Below, one piece after another: positions 1 to 5,517 of a DNA stretch of 8,029 nucleotides. Position 1 is the first letter of the stretch. The number at the start of each line of letters is the position of its first letter. The notes under the pieces are model-generated. The model worked only from the letters and a program-made list of their open reading frames with translations, was not told the origin of the DNA and made no database searches. The translations under genes and the position numbers were made by a program. The stretch lies in contig JAKBCJ010000203.1 in NCBI GenBank assembly GCA_021807975.1, positions 1 through 8,029 of the forward strand, written 5' to 3'. This DNA is from Pseudomonadota bacterium (lineage in GTDB: Bacteria > Pseudomonadota > Alphaproteobacteria > Acetobacterales > Acetobacteraceae).

Positions 1-333
1 TGTCACCAGGAACAGCGTCACGGCGCCCAGGATCAGCAGGCCGGCCAGCAGCCAGATGTCCTGCGGCCATAGTTCCATATCGAAGAAATAAAACCGCTCG
101 TGCGCGATATCCAGCAGCACCGCCTGGGTTGGATGCCCGGGCCCGCGGTTCCAGCGCAGCCAGGGCAGCAGATAGTAGATCGCCAGGCACACGATCAGGA
201 TGGCCCATTTGACCTGACGGACCCGTCCGTGGACCGTCTTCGGGTATACCCGAACACGGTTGGCGAACAGGTGGTCTCCGGCGGCCTCGTGCTCGATCTG
301 AAGCCGCCGGTCTTCTTTGCTGATGCGTGACAT
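1..333 (-). CDS. ccoG: CcoG/RdxA/FixG cbb3 oxidase assembly protein, N-terminal part (cut by window edge)
   Basis: This is the first 111 codons of a cytochrome c oxidase accessory protein that continues beyond the left edge. Family knowledge: CcoG is a polytopic membrane protein with a polyferredoxin-like domain, linked to copper reduction and assembly of cbb3 oxidase. Visible here are a basic N-terminal segment (RVRVYPKTVHGRVRQVKW, residues 26-43), a first membrane helix at about 44-60 ending YYLLPWLRWNRGP, the family-typical stretch QAVLLDIAHERFYFFDMELWPQ (residues 70-91, shown by its start AVLLDI and end ELWPQ), and a second helix from about 93 to the edge. The cysteine clusters lie downstream and cannot be checked. 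The ATG start lies 12 bases after the ccoP stop with only a weak ribosome site (GGTAAAG), so it probably belongs to the ccoNOQP transcript. The family call is secure; completeness is unknown. Confidence 0.93.
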   Translation of the reverse strand, partial: MSRISKEDRRLQIEHEAAGDHLFANRVRVYPKTVHGRVRQVKWAILIVCLAIYYLLPWLRWNRGPGHPTQAVLLDIAHERFYFFDMELWPQDIWLLAGLLILGAVTLFLVT

Positions 334-345
334 GGTCTTTACCAA

Positions 346-1215
346 TTACTCGCCGCCGCCCAAGGAGTGGACGTACAGGCTGACGGCCTTGATCGTTCCG
401 GGGCTAAGCCGGGTGCCCCAGTTCGGCATCACGCCCTGCCGCGGCAGGGTGACCTGATGCACGATCGTTTCGCGGCTGTCGCCATACAGATGGACCTTGC
501 TCGCCAGTCTGGGGGCGCCCATGTCGCGGTTGCCCTGTCCCTGGTCGCCATGGCAGGCGGCGCAGTTATCGGCGAAGATTTTCGCACCCGCCGACACGTC
601 CTTGCCTCCGGCATGGCCATAGAACGTCGCCCACACATAGTCGGCGACCGCTTCGATCTCCTCCGGCTTCAACGTGCCGTCGGCGCCGAACCGCGGCATG
701 GCGCTGTTGCGGGCGTCCGGATCGGCGCTGCGGATGCCGTGGGTCACGGTCTGCTGGATATCGGTCAGCTTGCCGCCCCAGATCCAGGCGCCCGCCGCAA
801 GCGCCGGGTAGCCCGGGTTGCCGCCGCCGCCGGCCCCATGGCAGGGCTGGCAGTTTTCGGCAAAGGTGATGCGCCCGCTGGTCAGCGCGACCTCCATCAG
901 GGCCGGATCAGCCTTGATGGCATCGAACGGCATCGCGGCGATCTTATCCATCGAGCCTTTGCGCCGTTCGACCAGTTTGGCGACATCGGTATCCACGTTC
1001 CTTCGGGACGAATAGCCCAGCAGACCATGGAAGTAGCCCCGTCCGTAGGGGATCGACGGATACAGCACACACAGCCCGGCGGCCCAGGCAATGCAGGCGA
1101 AGAACATATAGACCCACCATTTCGGCAGCGGGGTGTTCAGTTCTTTCAGTCCATCCCACTCATGGCCGGTGGTATCCTGGCCGGAGATGGCGTCCTTTTC
1201 GATTTTTGTGGGCAC
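346..1215 (-). CDS. ccoP: cbb3-type cytochrome c oxidase subunit III (CcoP), dihaem cytochrome c
   Basis: CcoP is the membrane-anchored dihaem subunit of cbb3 oxidase. It accepts electrons from soluble or membrane cytochromes and passes them via CcoO to CcoN. At 289 residues it has normal length. A cytoplasmic N-terminus of about 33 residues with the family-typical GHEWDGLKELNTPLPKWW is followed by one anchor helix (about 34-53), then the periplasmic part. There are two haem c motifs, CQPCH at 122-126 and CAACH at 218-222. Likely distal methionine ligands are M173 (SAMPRFG) and M263 (VMPNWG). The start is GTG at 1215-1213. Its first G is the last base of the ccoQ TAG stop (TAGTG, one-base overlap), and GAGG lies 8 bases upstream inside ccoQ, which points to translational coupling. 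The TAA stop is at 348-346. Nothing is missing from the expected ligand set. Confidence 0.97.
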   Translation of the reverse strand: MPTKIEKDAISGQDTTGHEWDGLKELNTPLPKWWVYMFFACIAWAAGLCVLYPSIPYGRGYFHGLLGYSSRRNVDTDVAKLVERRKGSMDKIAAMPFDAIKADPALMEVALTSGRITFAENCQPCHGAGGGGNPGYPALAAGAWIWGGKLTDIQQTVTHGIRSADPDARNSAMPRFGADGTLKPEEIEAVADYVWATFYGHAGGKDVSAGAKIFADNCAACHGDQGQGNRDMGAPRLASKVHLYGDSRETIVHQVTLPRQGVMPNWGTRLSPGTIKAVSLYVHSLGGGE

Positions 1216-1358
1216 TACACATCATCCTCGAACGGAATGCGGCCTTGCTGCTCGATCTGTGCCTTGCGGCCGGGCCAGTAGGTTACGGCGACGATCCCGA
1301 TGAACACGAAGAACAGGACGACGACCAGGTAATGTTCCAGCCATTGCGACGTGGTCAT
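1215..1358 (-). CDS. ccoQ: cbb3-type cytochrome c oxidase subunit IV (CcoQ/FixQ)
   Basis: This is a 47-residue protein in the expected place between ccoO and ccoP. Family knowledge: CcoQ is a small single-helix subunit that stabilises CcoP association with the CcoNO core and is not catalytic. The sequence starts MTTSQWLEHY, then one hydrophobic helix at about 11-27 (LVVVLFFVFIGIVAVTY), then the hallmark YWPGRK and a charged tail ending IPFEDDV. The ATG at 1358 overlaps the ccoO stop by four bases (ATGA). A clear ribosome site, GGAAAGG, lies 8 bases upstream inside ccoO. The TAG stop shares one base with the ccoP GTG. The position, the length and the WPGRK motif make the identification firm. 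Confidence 0.95.
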   Translation of the reverse strand: MTTSQWLEHYLVVVLFFVFIGIVAVTYWPGRKAQIEQQGRIPFEDDV

Positions 1359-2074
1359 TGCTGTAACCTTTCCGTGCTGGTGTTGGCAAAGTTTACCAGG
1401 GTGCCCAGCATTTGCAGGTAAGCGACAAGGGCGTCAGCCTCGGTGACTTCATGGCCGTTGCCGGGTACGATGTTGGCTTTCGGATAGCGCGCCATCAGCT
1501 TCGCACTGTCCGCGTCCGGGTTTGCCTGGGCCAGAAGGTCGGCCTTGGCGTTGGCGATATCCTCATCGGTGTACGGCACCCCGACGACCCGCAATGCCTT
1601 CATGCGGCTTTGGATATCGTCGGTTTCCAGCGGCGTTTCGCCCAGGAACGCGTAGTGCGGCATGATCGATTCCGGCACCACTGCCTGTGCGTTGCGCAGA
1701 TGCGCGTAATGCCAGTCATTGGAGTATTTGCCGCCAACGCGTGCCAGGTCGGGGCCGATGCGTTTCGATCCCCACTGGAACGGATGATCATACATGCTCT
1801 CGGCGGCGATGGAGTAGTGGCCATACCGTTCGACCTCGTCGCGCAGGGTGCGGATCTGCTGGCTGTGGCACAGAAAACAGCCTTCCCGCACGTAGATGTC
1901 GCGGCCCCGCAGCTCCAGCGGTGAGTATGGACGCATGCCTTCCACATGCTCGACGGTCGTTTCAATCGTAAACAGCGGGACGATTTCCACGATACCGCCG
2001 ATCGCGATCGTCACCAGTGTGCCGATCAGCAAGAAGATCGCATTCTTTTCGAAGAATTCATGACGAATGAACAT
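1355..2074 (-). CDS. ccoO: cbb3-type cytochrome c oxidase subunit II (CcoO/FixO), monohaem cytochrome c
   Basis: CcoO is the monohaem c subunit of the catalytic core, anchored by one N-terminal helix. It relays electrons from CcoP to the low-spin haem b of CcoN. At 239 residues it has normal length. An anchor helix lies at about 13-35 after MFIRHEFFEKNA. The haem c motif is CFLCH at 66-70, followed by the strongly conserved RDEVERYGHYS region and DHPFQWGSKR. M138 in ESIMPHYAF is the expected axial methionine. The ATG at 2074 has AGGAG 9 bases upstream, inside the end of ccoN, whose TGA stop is only 4 bases away. The TGA stop at 1357-1355 overlaps ccoQ as ATGA. A small deviation is QQ in CHSQQIR, where I recall QM being common; it is not a ligand position. 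Confidence 0.98.
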   Translation of the reverse strand: MFIRHEFFEKNAIFLLIGTLVTIAIGGIVEIVPLFTIETTVEHVEGMRPYSPLELRGRDIYVREGCFLCHSQQIRTLRDEVERYGHYSIAAESMYDHPFQWGSKRIGPDLARVGGKYSNDWHYAHLRNAQAVVPESIMPHYAFLGETPLETDDIQSRMKALRVVGVPYTDEDIANAKADLLAQANPDADSAKLMARYPKANIVPGNGHEVTEADALVAYLQMLGTLVNFANTSTERLQQ

Positions 2075-2078
2075 GGTC

Positions 2079-3542
2079 TCAGGCTCCTGCCAGCACGGCT
2101 GGTGCGATCAGGGGTTCGCGCGGGCGTTCGGTCGATTCGCTGGTAATGGTCATGAAGACGTTGAACACCATCATCAGTCCGCCGATCAGGAAGAACACCC
2201 CGCCCAGCAGGCGGATGACGAAGAACGGGTGAATGGCGACGACCGATTCGACGAACGAGTATTGCAGGAAGCCGAATTTGTCGTAGGCGCGCCACATCAG
2301 GCCTTCCATGATGCCAGCGACCCACATCGAAACGATGTAGAGCACGATGCCCAGCGTGGCGATCCAGTAGTGCCATGCCACCAGACGCACCGAATACAGC
2401 GCCTTGCGGTTCCACAGCGCCGGGACCAGATAGTAGAAAGATCCGAACACGATGAAAGCGACCCAGCCCAGCGCGCCGGAATGCACATGGCCGATGGTCC
2501 AGTCGGTGTAGTGCGACAGGGCGTTGACCTCGCGCACCGACATAACCGGACCTTCGAAGGTGGACATGCCATAGAAGCCGACCGCGGTGACGGAGAAACG
2601 AAGCCCGGGGTCCGTCCGCAGCTTATCCCACGCACCGGACAGGGTCATGATGCCGTTGATCATGCCGCCCCAGGAGGGCATCCACAGCATGATGGAAAAC
2701 GCCATGCCGACGGTCTGGGTCCAGTCGGGCAGGGCGGTCCAGTGCAGATGATGCGGCCCGGCCCAGATATACAGGAAGATCAGCGTCCAGAAATGCACGA
2801 TCGACAGGCGATAGGAGTAGACCGGGCGCCCGGCGGCCTTGGGAATGAAGTAATACATCATGCCCAGGAAGCCGGCCGTCAGGAAGAACCCGACCGCGTT
2901 ATGGCCATACCACCACTGCACCAGCGCATCCTGCACCCCGGCATAGACCGAGTAGCTTTTGGCGCTGTACCAAGAGATCGGGATCGCCGCGTTGTTGACG
3001 ATATGCAGCACCGCGATGGTGATGATGAACGCCAGGTAGAACCAGTTGGCAACGTAGATATGCGGTTCCGAACGCTTCAGGATCGTGCCGAGGAAAACCA
3101 GTAGATAGGAGACCCAGACGACGGTCAGCCACAGGTCCAGGTGCCATTCCGGTTCGGCGTATTCCTTGCTCTGGCTGAAGCCCAGGACGTAGCTGAGCGC
3201 GGCCATCACGATGAAGAACTGATAACCCCAGAAGACAAAGTTCGCCAAAGCCTCGCCGCCGAACAGCCTCGCCCGGCAGGTGCGCTGGACGACATAGAAC
3301 GAGGTGCCCAGAAGCGCCGATCCGCCGAAGGCGAAAATCGCGGCGGAGGTATGGACAGGGCGCAGGCGCCCGAAATTGCTGAACGACAGCCCAAGGTTCA
3401 GCGCGGGCCAGGTCAGTTCGGCGGCGATGTAACAGCCAACCAGGAACGCCACGATCGCCCAGAACAACGAGGCCACGACAAACTTCTTCACCACCGCGTC
3501 GTTATAGACGACTGGCGACTCCGCCAAAGTATGATCAGACAT
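2079..3542 (-). CDS. ccoN: cbb3-type cytochrome c oxidase subunit I (CcoN/FixN), catalytic haem-copper subunit
   Basis: CcoN is the membrane subunit that reduces O2 to water and pumps protons in the high-affinity C-family haem-copper oxidases. At 487 residues it has a normal length with about 12 hydrophobic segments. All key residues are present by analogy with the structurally known Pseudomonas stutzeri enzyme. These are H64 and H354 for low-spin haem b, H352 for haem b3 (GHVH, 351-354), H214, H264 and H265 for CuB (YGHN; GPHHLH), and Y258 as the cross-linked tyrosine. E330 in STFEGP matches the conserved glutamate of the proton pathway, and E127/E130 in KEYAEPEW match the calcium/haem propionate region. 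The ATG at 3542 has AAGGGG 8 bases upstream. The first codons overlap the end of the preceding small gene by 8 bases. Spacing to ccoO is 4 bases. It appears intact and functional. Confidence 0.99.
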   Translation of the reverse strand: MSDHTLAESPVVYNDAVVKKFVVASLFWAIVAFLVGCYIAAELTWPALNLGLSFSNFGRLRPVHTSAAIFAFGGSALLGTSFYVVQRTCRARLFGGEALANFVFWGYQFFIVMAALSYVLGFSQSKEYAEPEWHLDLWLTVVWVSYLLVFLGTILKRSEPHIYVANWFYLAFIITIAVLHIVNNAAIPISWYSAKSYSVYAGVQDALVQWWYGHNAVGFFLTAGFLGMMYYFIPKAAGRPVYSYRLSIVHFWTLIFLYIWAGPHHLHWTALPDWTQTVGMAFSIMLWMPSWGGMINGIMTLSGAWDKLRTDPGLRFSVTAVGFYGMSTFEGPVMSVREVNALSHYTDWTIGHVHSGALGWVAFIVFGSFYYLVPALWNRKALYSVRLVAWHYWIATLGIVLYIVSMWVAGIMEGLMWRAYDKFGFLQYSFVESVVAIHPFFVIRLLGGVFFLIGGLMMVFNVFMTITSESTERPREPLIAPAVLAGA

Positions 3543-3753
3543 GGGTGTTGCCCCTTGCGGCGGCCCGCGATTCGTCGCGCCGGTCGTGGTAGCGTTTGAT
3601 CAGGCCGAGATCGAACAGGATCGCGAACCCGCTTAAAGCGATTCCGAAAATATACATCTCGACGTCGGCGGATCCGGCCACGAGAAACAGCCCGACCAGA
3701 CCGAAACCGGCCATCATCAGTCCGACGATAAGATCACTCACATTGTTTTCCAT
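3535..3753 (-). CDS. Small two-helix membrane protein, first gene of the cco operon (unnamed family)
   Basis: This 72-residue protein is encoded just ahead of ccoN and overlaps it by 8 bases (its TGA lies within the first three codons of ccoN). I cannot assign a named family. It has a short acidic N-terminus (MENNVSDL), a helix at about 8-27 rich in Gly, Met and Leu (GLMMAGFGLVGLFLVAG), a short acidic loop (SADVEM), a second helix at about 33-52, and a basic tail KRYHDRRDESRAAARGN, so both ends are probably cytoplasmic. I chose the ATG at 3753 because AGGAG lies 8 bases upstream; the in-frame GTG at 3759 would abut that ribosome site. It is the promoter-proximal gene behind an FNR/FixK box. 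Inference: it is an accessory or assembly factor for cbb3 oxidase, comparable in size but not in sequence to CcoQ, CcoM or CcoS. Coding status is well supported by the overlap, the ribosome site and the membrane pattern; the function is unknown. Confidence 0.85.
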   Translation of the reverse strand: MENNVSDLIVGLMMAGFGLVGLFLVAGSADVEMYIFGIALSGFAILFDLGLIKRYHDRRDESRAAARGNTHV

Positions 3754-3780
3754 CTGCACCTCTCCTGTGCGGCGGACAAC

Positions 3781-3786
3781 AAAATG
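3781..3786 (-). promoter_or_regulatory. Candidate -10 element for the cco operon
   Basis: Read leftward, the hexamer is CATTTT. It matches TATAAT at three of six positions, including the second base A and the last base T. It lies where a -10 is expected if the FNR-type box is centred at -41.5. A weak -10 is usual for an activator-dependent promoter. It was identified by position more than by sequence. Confidence 0.4.
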
Positions 3787-3808
3787 GCGTTACGTCGGCG
3801 AATTAACA

Positions 3809-3822
3809 TTGATCCATGTCAA
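3809..3822. promoter_or_regulatory. FNR/FixK/Anr-type binding site
   Basis: The sequence TTGAT-CCAT-GTCAA (TTGAC-ATGG-ATCAA on the other strand) matches the FNR/FixK/Anr consensus TTGAT-N4-ATCAA with one mismatch. The centre is at 3815.5. If it acts in class II geometry (-41.5), the leftward start site would be near 3774, giving a leader of about 20 bases before the ATG at 3753 that contains the ribosome site. Known biology: ccoNOQP operons of alphaproteobacteria and pseudomonads are activated by FNR, FixK or Anr when oxygen is low. The leftward strand also reads TTGACA, so the box could overlap a -35-like hexamer. It may also act on the divergent gene. Confidence 0.88.
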
Positions 3823-3856
3823 TGCGCGGCCGGATGGTCTAGGCCAATTGGATGCG

Positions 3857-4588
3857 ATGCTGGAAAGCCTCCAATGGGCCAGTGCGTTATGCACGTCCAA
3901 CGTCGCGCTGCGCGGCGGATTGCTGTTGGGTCTGCTGATCGCGGGGGCAGCCGGCAGCGTCGTACATTGCGGCCCGATGTGCGGCGCGTTCGTGCTGGGC
4001 CGGGTGTCGGAGCGTATGGCCCGCCTGCCGCCCGATCGCCTGTGCGAGTGGCAGCGCACCCGCAATGGGCTGCTGCTGCCGTATCATCTGGGGCGCCTGA
4101 CCACTTACGCCGGGCTGGGTGCGGCAAGCGCTGTGCTGTTCGGCCGTCTGCCCTGGTTCAACGCGCTGTCGGCCGTGCTGTTGACAGTCGCGGCCCTGAC
4201 TTTCCTGAGTCATGCGCTGGGCCGGCTGATGCCGATGCGCGATCCGACGCGCCTCTACGCGGGCAAGGCGATCGCCGCGGTAACCAGGCGCATTGGCCGG
4301 GGCTCGTTCGGCGGCGAGTATCTTTTCGGCCTGACGCTGGGGTTTCTGCCCTGCGGCTTCCTCTATGCCGCTCTTGCCGCCGCGGCGGCGTCCGGTAATC
4401 CCGCGATGGGGGCCGCGGCGATGCTGATGTTTGGACTGGGTACCGCGCCGGTGCTGATGATAATCGGGATTGCCGGTCAGGCGGCGGGGCGTCGCTGGAA
4501 CCGGGCGGTGACGGCGGGGGCGCCGGTTCTAATGGTGCTGAATGCAGCGTTGCTGCTGCTGCTGGCATGGCAGCGGCTGATCGCCTGA
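3857..4588 (+). CDS. DsbD/UreH-like (TauE/SafE-type) membrane protein, probable metal or assembly factor
   Basis: This 243-residue polytopic protein of the DsbD_2/UreH-like transmembrane family is usually labelled sulfite exporter TauE/SafE. Evidence comes from two paired motifs: HCGPMCGAF at 37-45 in the first helix, and LGFLPCGFLYAAL at 161-173, followed by the glycine-rich FGLGTAPVL at 192-200. YHLGR at 76-80 is also typical. About six hydrophobic segments are visible (20-40, 83-95, 102-120, 155-178, 184-208, 220-240). The cysteines C38, C42 and C166 could carry thiols or bind metal. Genes of this kind commonly accompany cco clusters, and a role in copper supply or redox maturation of cbb3 oxidase is inferred, not shown. 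I chose the ATG at 3857 because the N-terminus MLESLQWASAL fits my recollection of family members; the frame is open further upstream but that part crosses the control region. No clear ribosome site precedes it. It is divergent from the oxidase operon. Confidence 0.85.
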   Translation: MLESLQWASALCTSNVALRGGLLLGLLIAGAAGSVVHCGPMCGAFVLGRVSERMARLPPDRLCEWQRTRNGLLLPYHLGRLTTYAGLGAASAVLFGRLPWFNALSAVLLTVAALTFLSHALGRLMPMRDPTRLYAGKAIAAVTRRIGRGSFGGEYLFGLTLGFLPCGFLYAALAAAAASGNPAMGAAAMLMFGLGTAPVLMIIGIAGQAAGRRWNRAVTAGAPVLMVLNAALLLLLAWQRLIA

Positions 4589-4611
4589 CCCCGTACTCCG
4601 TCACCGCGGCA

Positions 4612-5505
4612 TCACGCCGCCGTGTCGGGCACCACCATGCTCACGCGTGACAGATCGGCGATCGCGTGACCGTCGGCATCCAGGGTGACAGCGTCCGCAT
4701 AGCGCATGCCGAACAGGATATGATCGGGCATGTAGTTCTTCATGTCCTGGACCAGGGCGTTCAACGCCTGATCCCGGGCTTCCAGCGTCAGGAACAGCCG
4801 GGCGCCGCCGGCAATCAAGGCCGAACCGTCCTTGCCGAACAGCGGGCTTGATTCATCGATGGTGTGCATCAGCGTCCATGGCATCACGAATAACGGCAGA
4901 TGGGGCTGTAACAGATGCAGGTCATGGATCCGCCTGAATGACTCGCCCTCCTCGGTTTTCTCTGCCAGCAGAACGAACATCCGGGCATTCGCACTGGTCA
5001 TGATCGACATGCGGCCGCTGGCAAGGCGCACCATCAGCGTCGGCTTGCCGTTGCGCATGGCGACCACCGCATTGTCGGCATAAGATATTTTAGCCTTGGG
5101 GCGGGAGAAACGAACAAACAGCACACCCGTCACGATCGCCGTGAATGCGGTGCCAGTCACGATTTCGATCGCCGAGACGATGTGGCCATAGGAGGTGGAA
5201 GGCGCCATGACGCCATAGCCGACCGTCGCCAGCGTTTCGATGCTGAAGAAAAACACATCTGCGAACGATCCCGGCCGGGCGTTGGCCACGTCGCCGGGGC
5301 TGATGACATACAGCGTGGCGAACAGCAGGTTGATGGCCAGCCAGACCAGGATCATCGCGCCAACGAAACCCGGCCAGGACAGGCTGACGGCCACATGATA
5401 GGGGTCGCGCAGGTCGAAGCGGGAAACCCCCAGCTTCCACATGCCGAACTCCGCGCGTCCGATGCGCAGCGGCTTCGGCGTGCGGCGGCGGTTGCGGGTC
5501 GTCAT
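4612..5505 (-). CDS. KirBac-type inward-rectifier potassium channel
   Basis: This is a 297-residue bacterial homologue of eukaryotic Kir channels, which form tetramers with a two-helix pore and a large cytoplasmic immunoglobulin-like domain. Order of parts: basic N-terminus; amphipathic slide helix with DLRDPYHVAVSLSWP (31-45); outer helix (about 46-68); pore helix FFFSIETLA (85-93); selectivity filter TVGYG (94-98); inner helix (about 108-132); the Kir hallmark RFSRPKAKI (132-140); then the cytoplasmic domain with MVRLASGR, the IHDLHLL strand and HTIDESSPLFG (214-224), a classic Kir signature. Overall similarity to KirBac1.1 as I recall it is strong. The filter is followed by Val99 where KirBac1.1 has Asp. 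The ATG at 5505 has AAGGGA 7 bases upstream and lies 12 bases after the stop of the outer-membrane channel gene, so it is probably co-transcribed with the efflux genes. It ends 23 bases from the convergent gene's stop. Confidence 0.95.
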   Translation of the reverse strand: MTTRNRRRTPKPLRIGRAEFGMWKLGVSRFDLRDPYHVAVSLSWPGFVGAMILVWLAINLLFATLYVISPGDVANARPGSFADVFFFSIETLATVGYGVMAPSTSYGHIVSAIEIVTGTAFTAIVTGVLFVRFSRPKAKISYADNAVVAMRNGKPTLMVRLASGRMSIMTSANARMFVLLAEKTEEGESFRRIHDLHLLQPHLPLFVMPWTLMHTIDESSPLFGKDGSALIAGGARLFLTLEARDQALNALVQDMKNYMPDHILFGMRYADAVTLDADGHAIADLSRVSMVVPDTAA

Positions 5506-5517
5506 GGGCGTCCCTTT

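Larger units (their letters stand above)
3754..3856. promoter_or_regulatory. Divergent intergenic control region between the cco operon and the DsbD/TauE-like gene
   Basis: This 103-base gap separates the starts of two divergent units and is locally more AT-rich than its surroundings (for example AATTAACATTGATCC near 3801). It holds the FNR/FixK-type box (3809-3822), a weak -10 candidate for the leftward operon (3781-3786) and the ribosome site of the small membrane protein (AGGAG at 3766-3762, read leftward). No convincing -10 or ribosome site is visible for the rightward gene. No other repeats or riboswitch-like structure were seen. Confidence 0.8.

Noticed and set aside
367..1281. A 304-codon open frame on the plus strand
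   Set aside because: It is antisense to ccoP and ccoQ, whose haem motifs and membrane patterns are unmistakable. The product is Arg/Gly/His-rich with no domain, as expected for a GC-rich shadow frame.
2067..3104. A 345-codon open frame on the plus strand
   Set aside because: It is antisense to ccoN, with a very His/Asp/Gln/Arg-rich composition and no recognisable fold. This is a shadow of a conserved membrane protein gene.
3754..3759. GTG at 3759 as the start of the small membrane protein
   Set aside because: It abuts the GGAGAGG ribosome site with almost no spacing; the ATG two codons later has proper spacing.
3596..3856. An upstream extension of the DsbD/TauE-like gene to an ATG at 3596
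   Set aside because: It would run through the FNR box and the divergent small gene, and the extra 87 residues look non-coding. The N-terminus from 3857 fits the family.
4606..4620. GCGGC-ATCAC-GCCGC hairpin between the convergent genes, a possible terminator
   Set aside because: The stem is only 5 bp, there is no T-run on either side, and it reaches into the end of the KirBac gene. It may be chance in GC-rich DNA.
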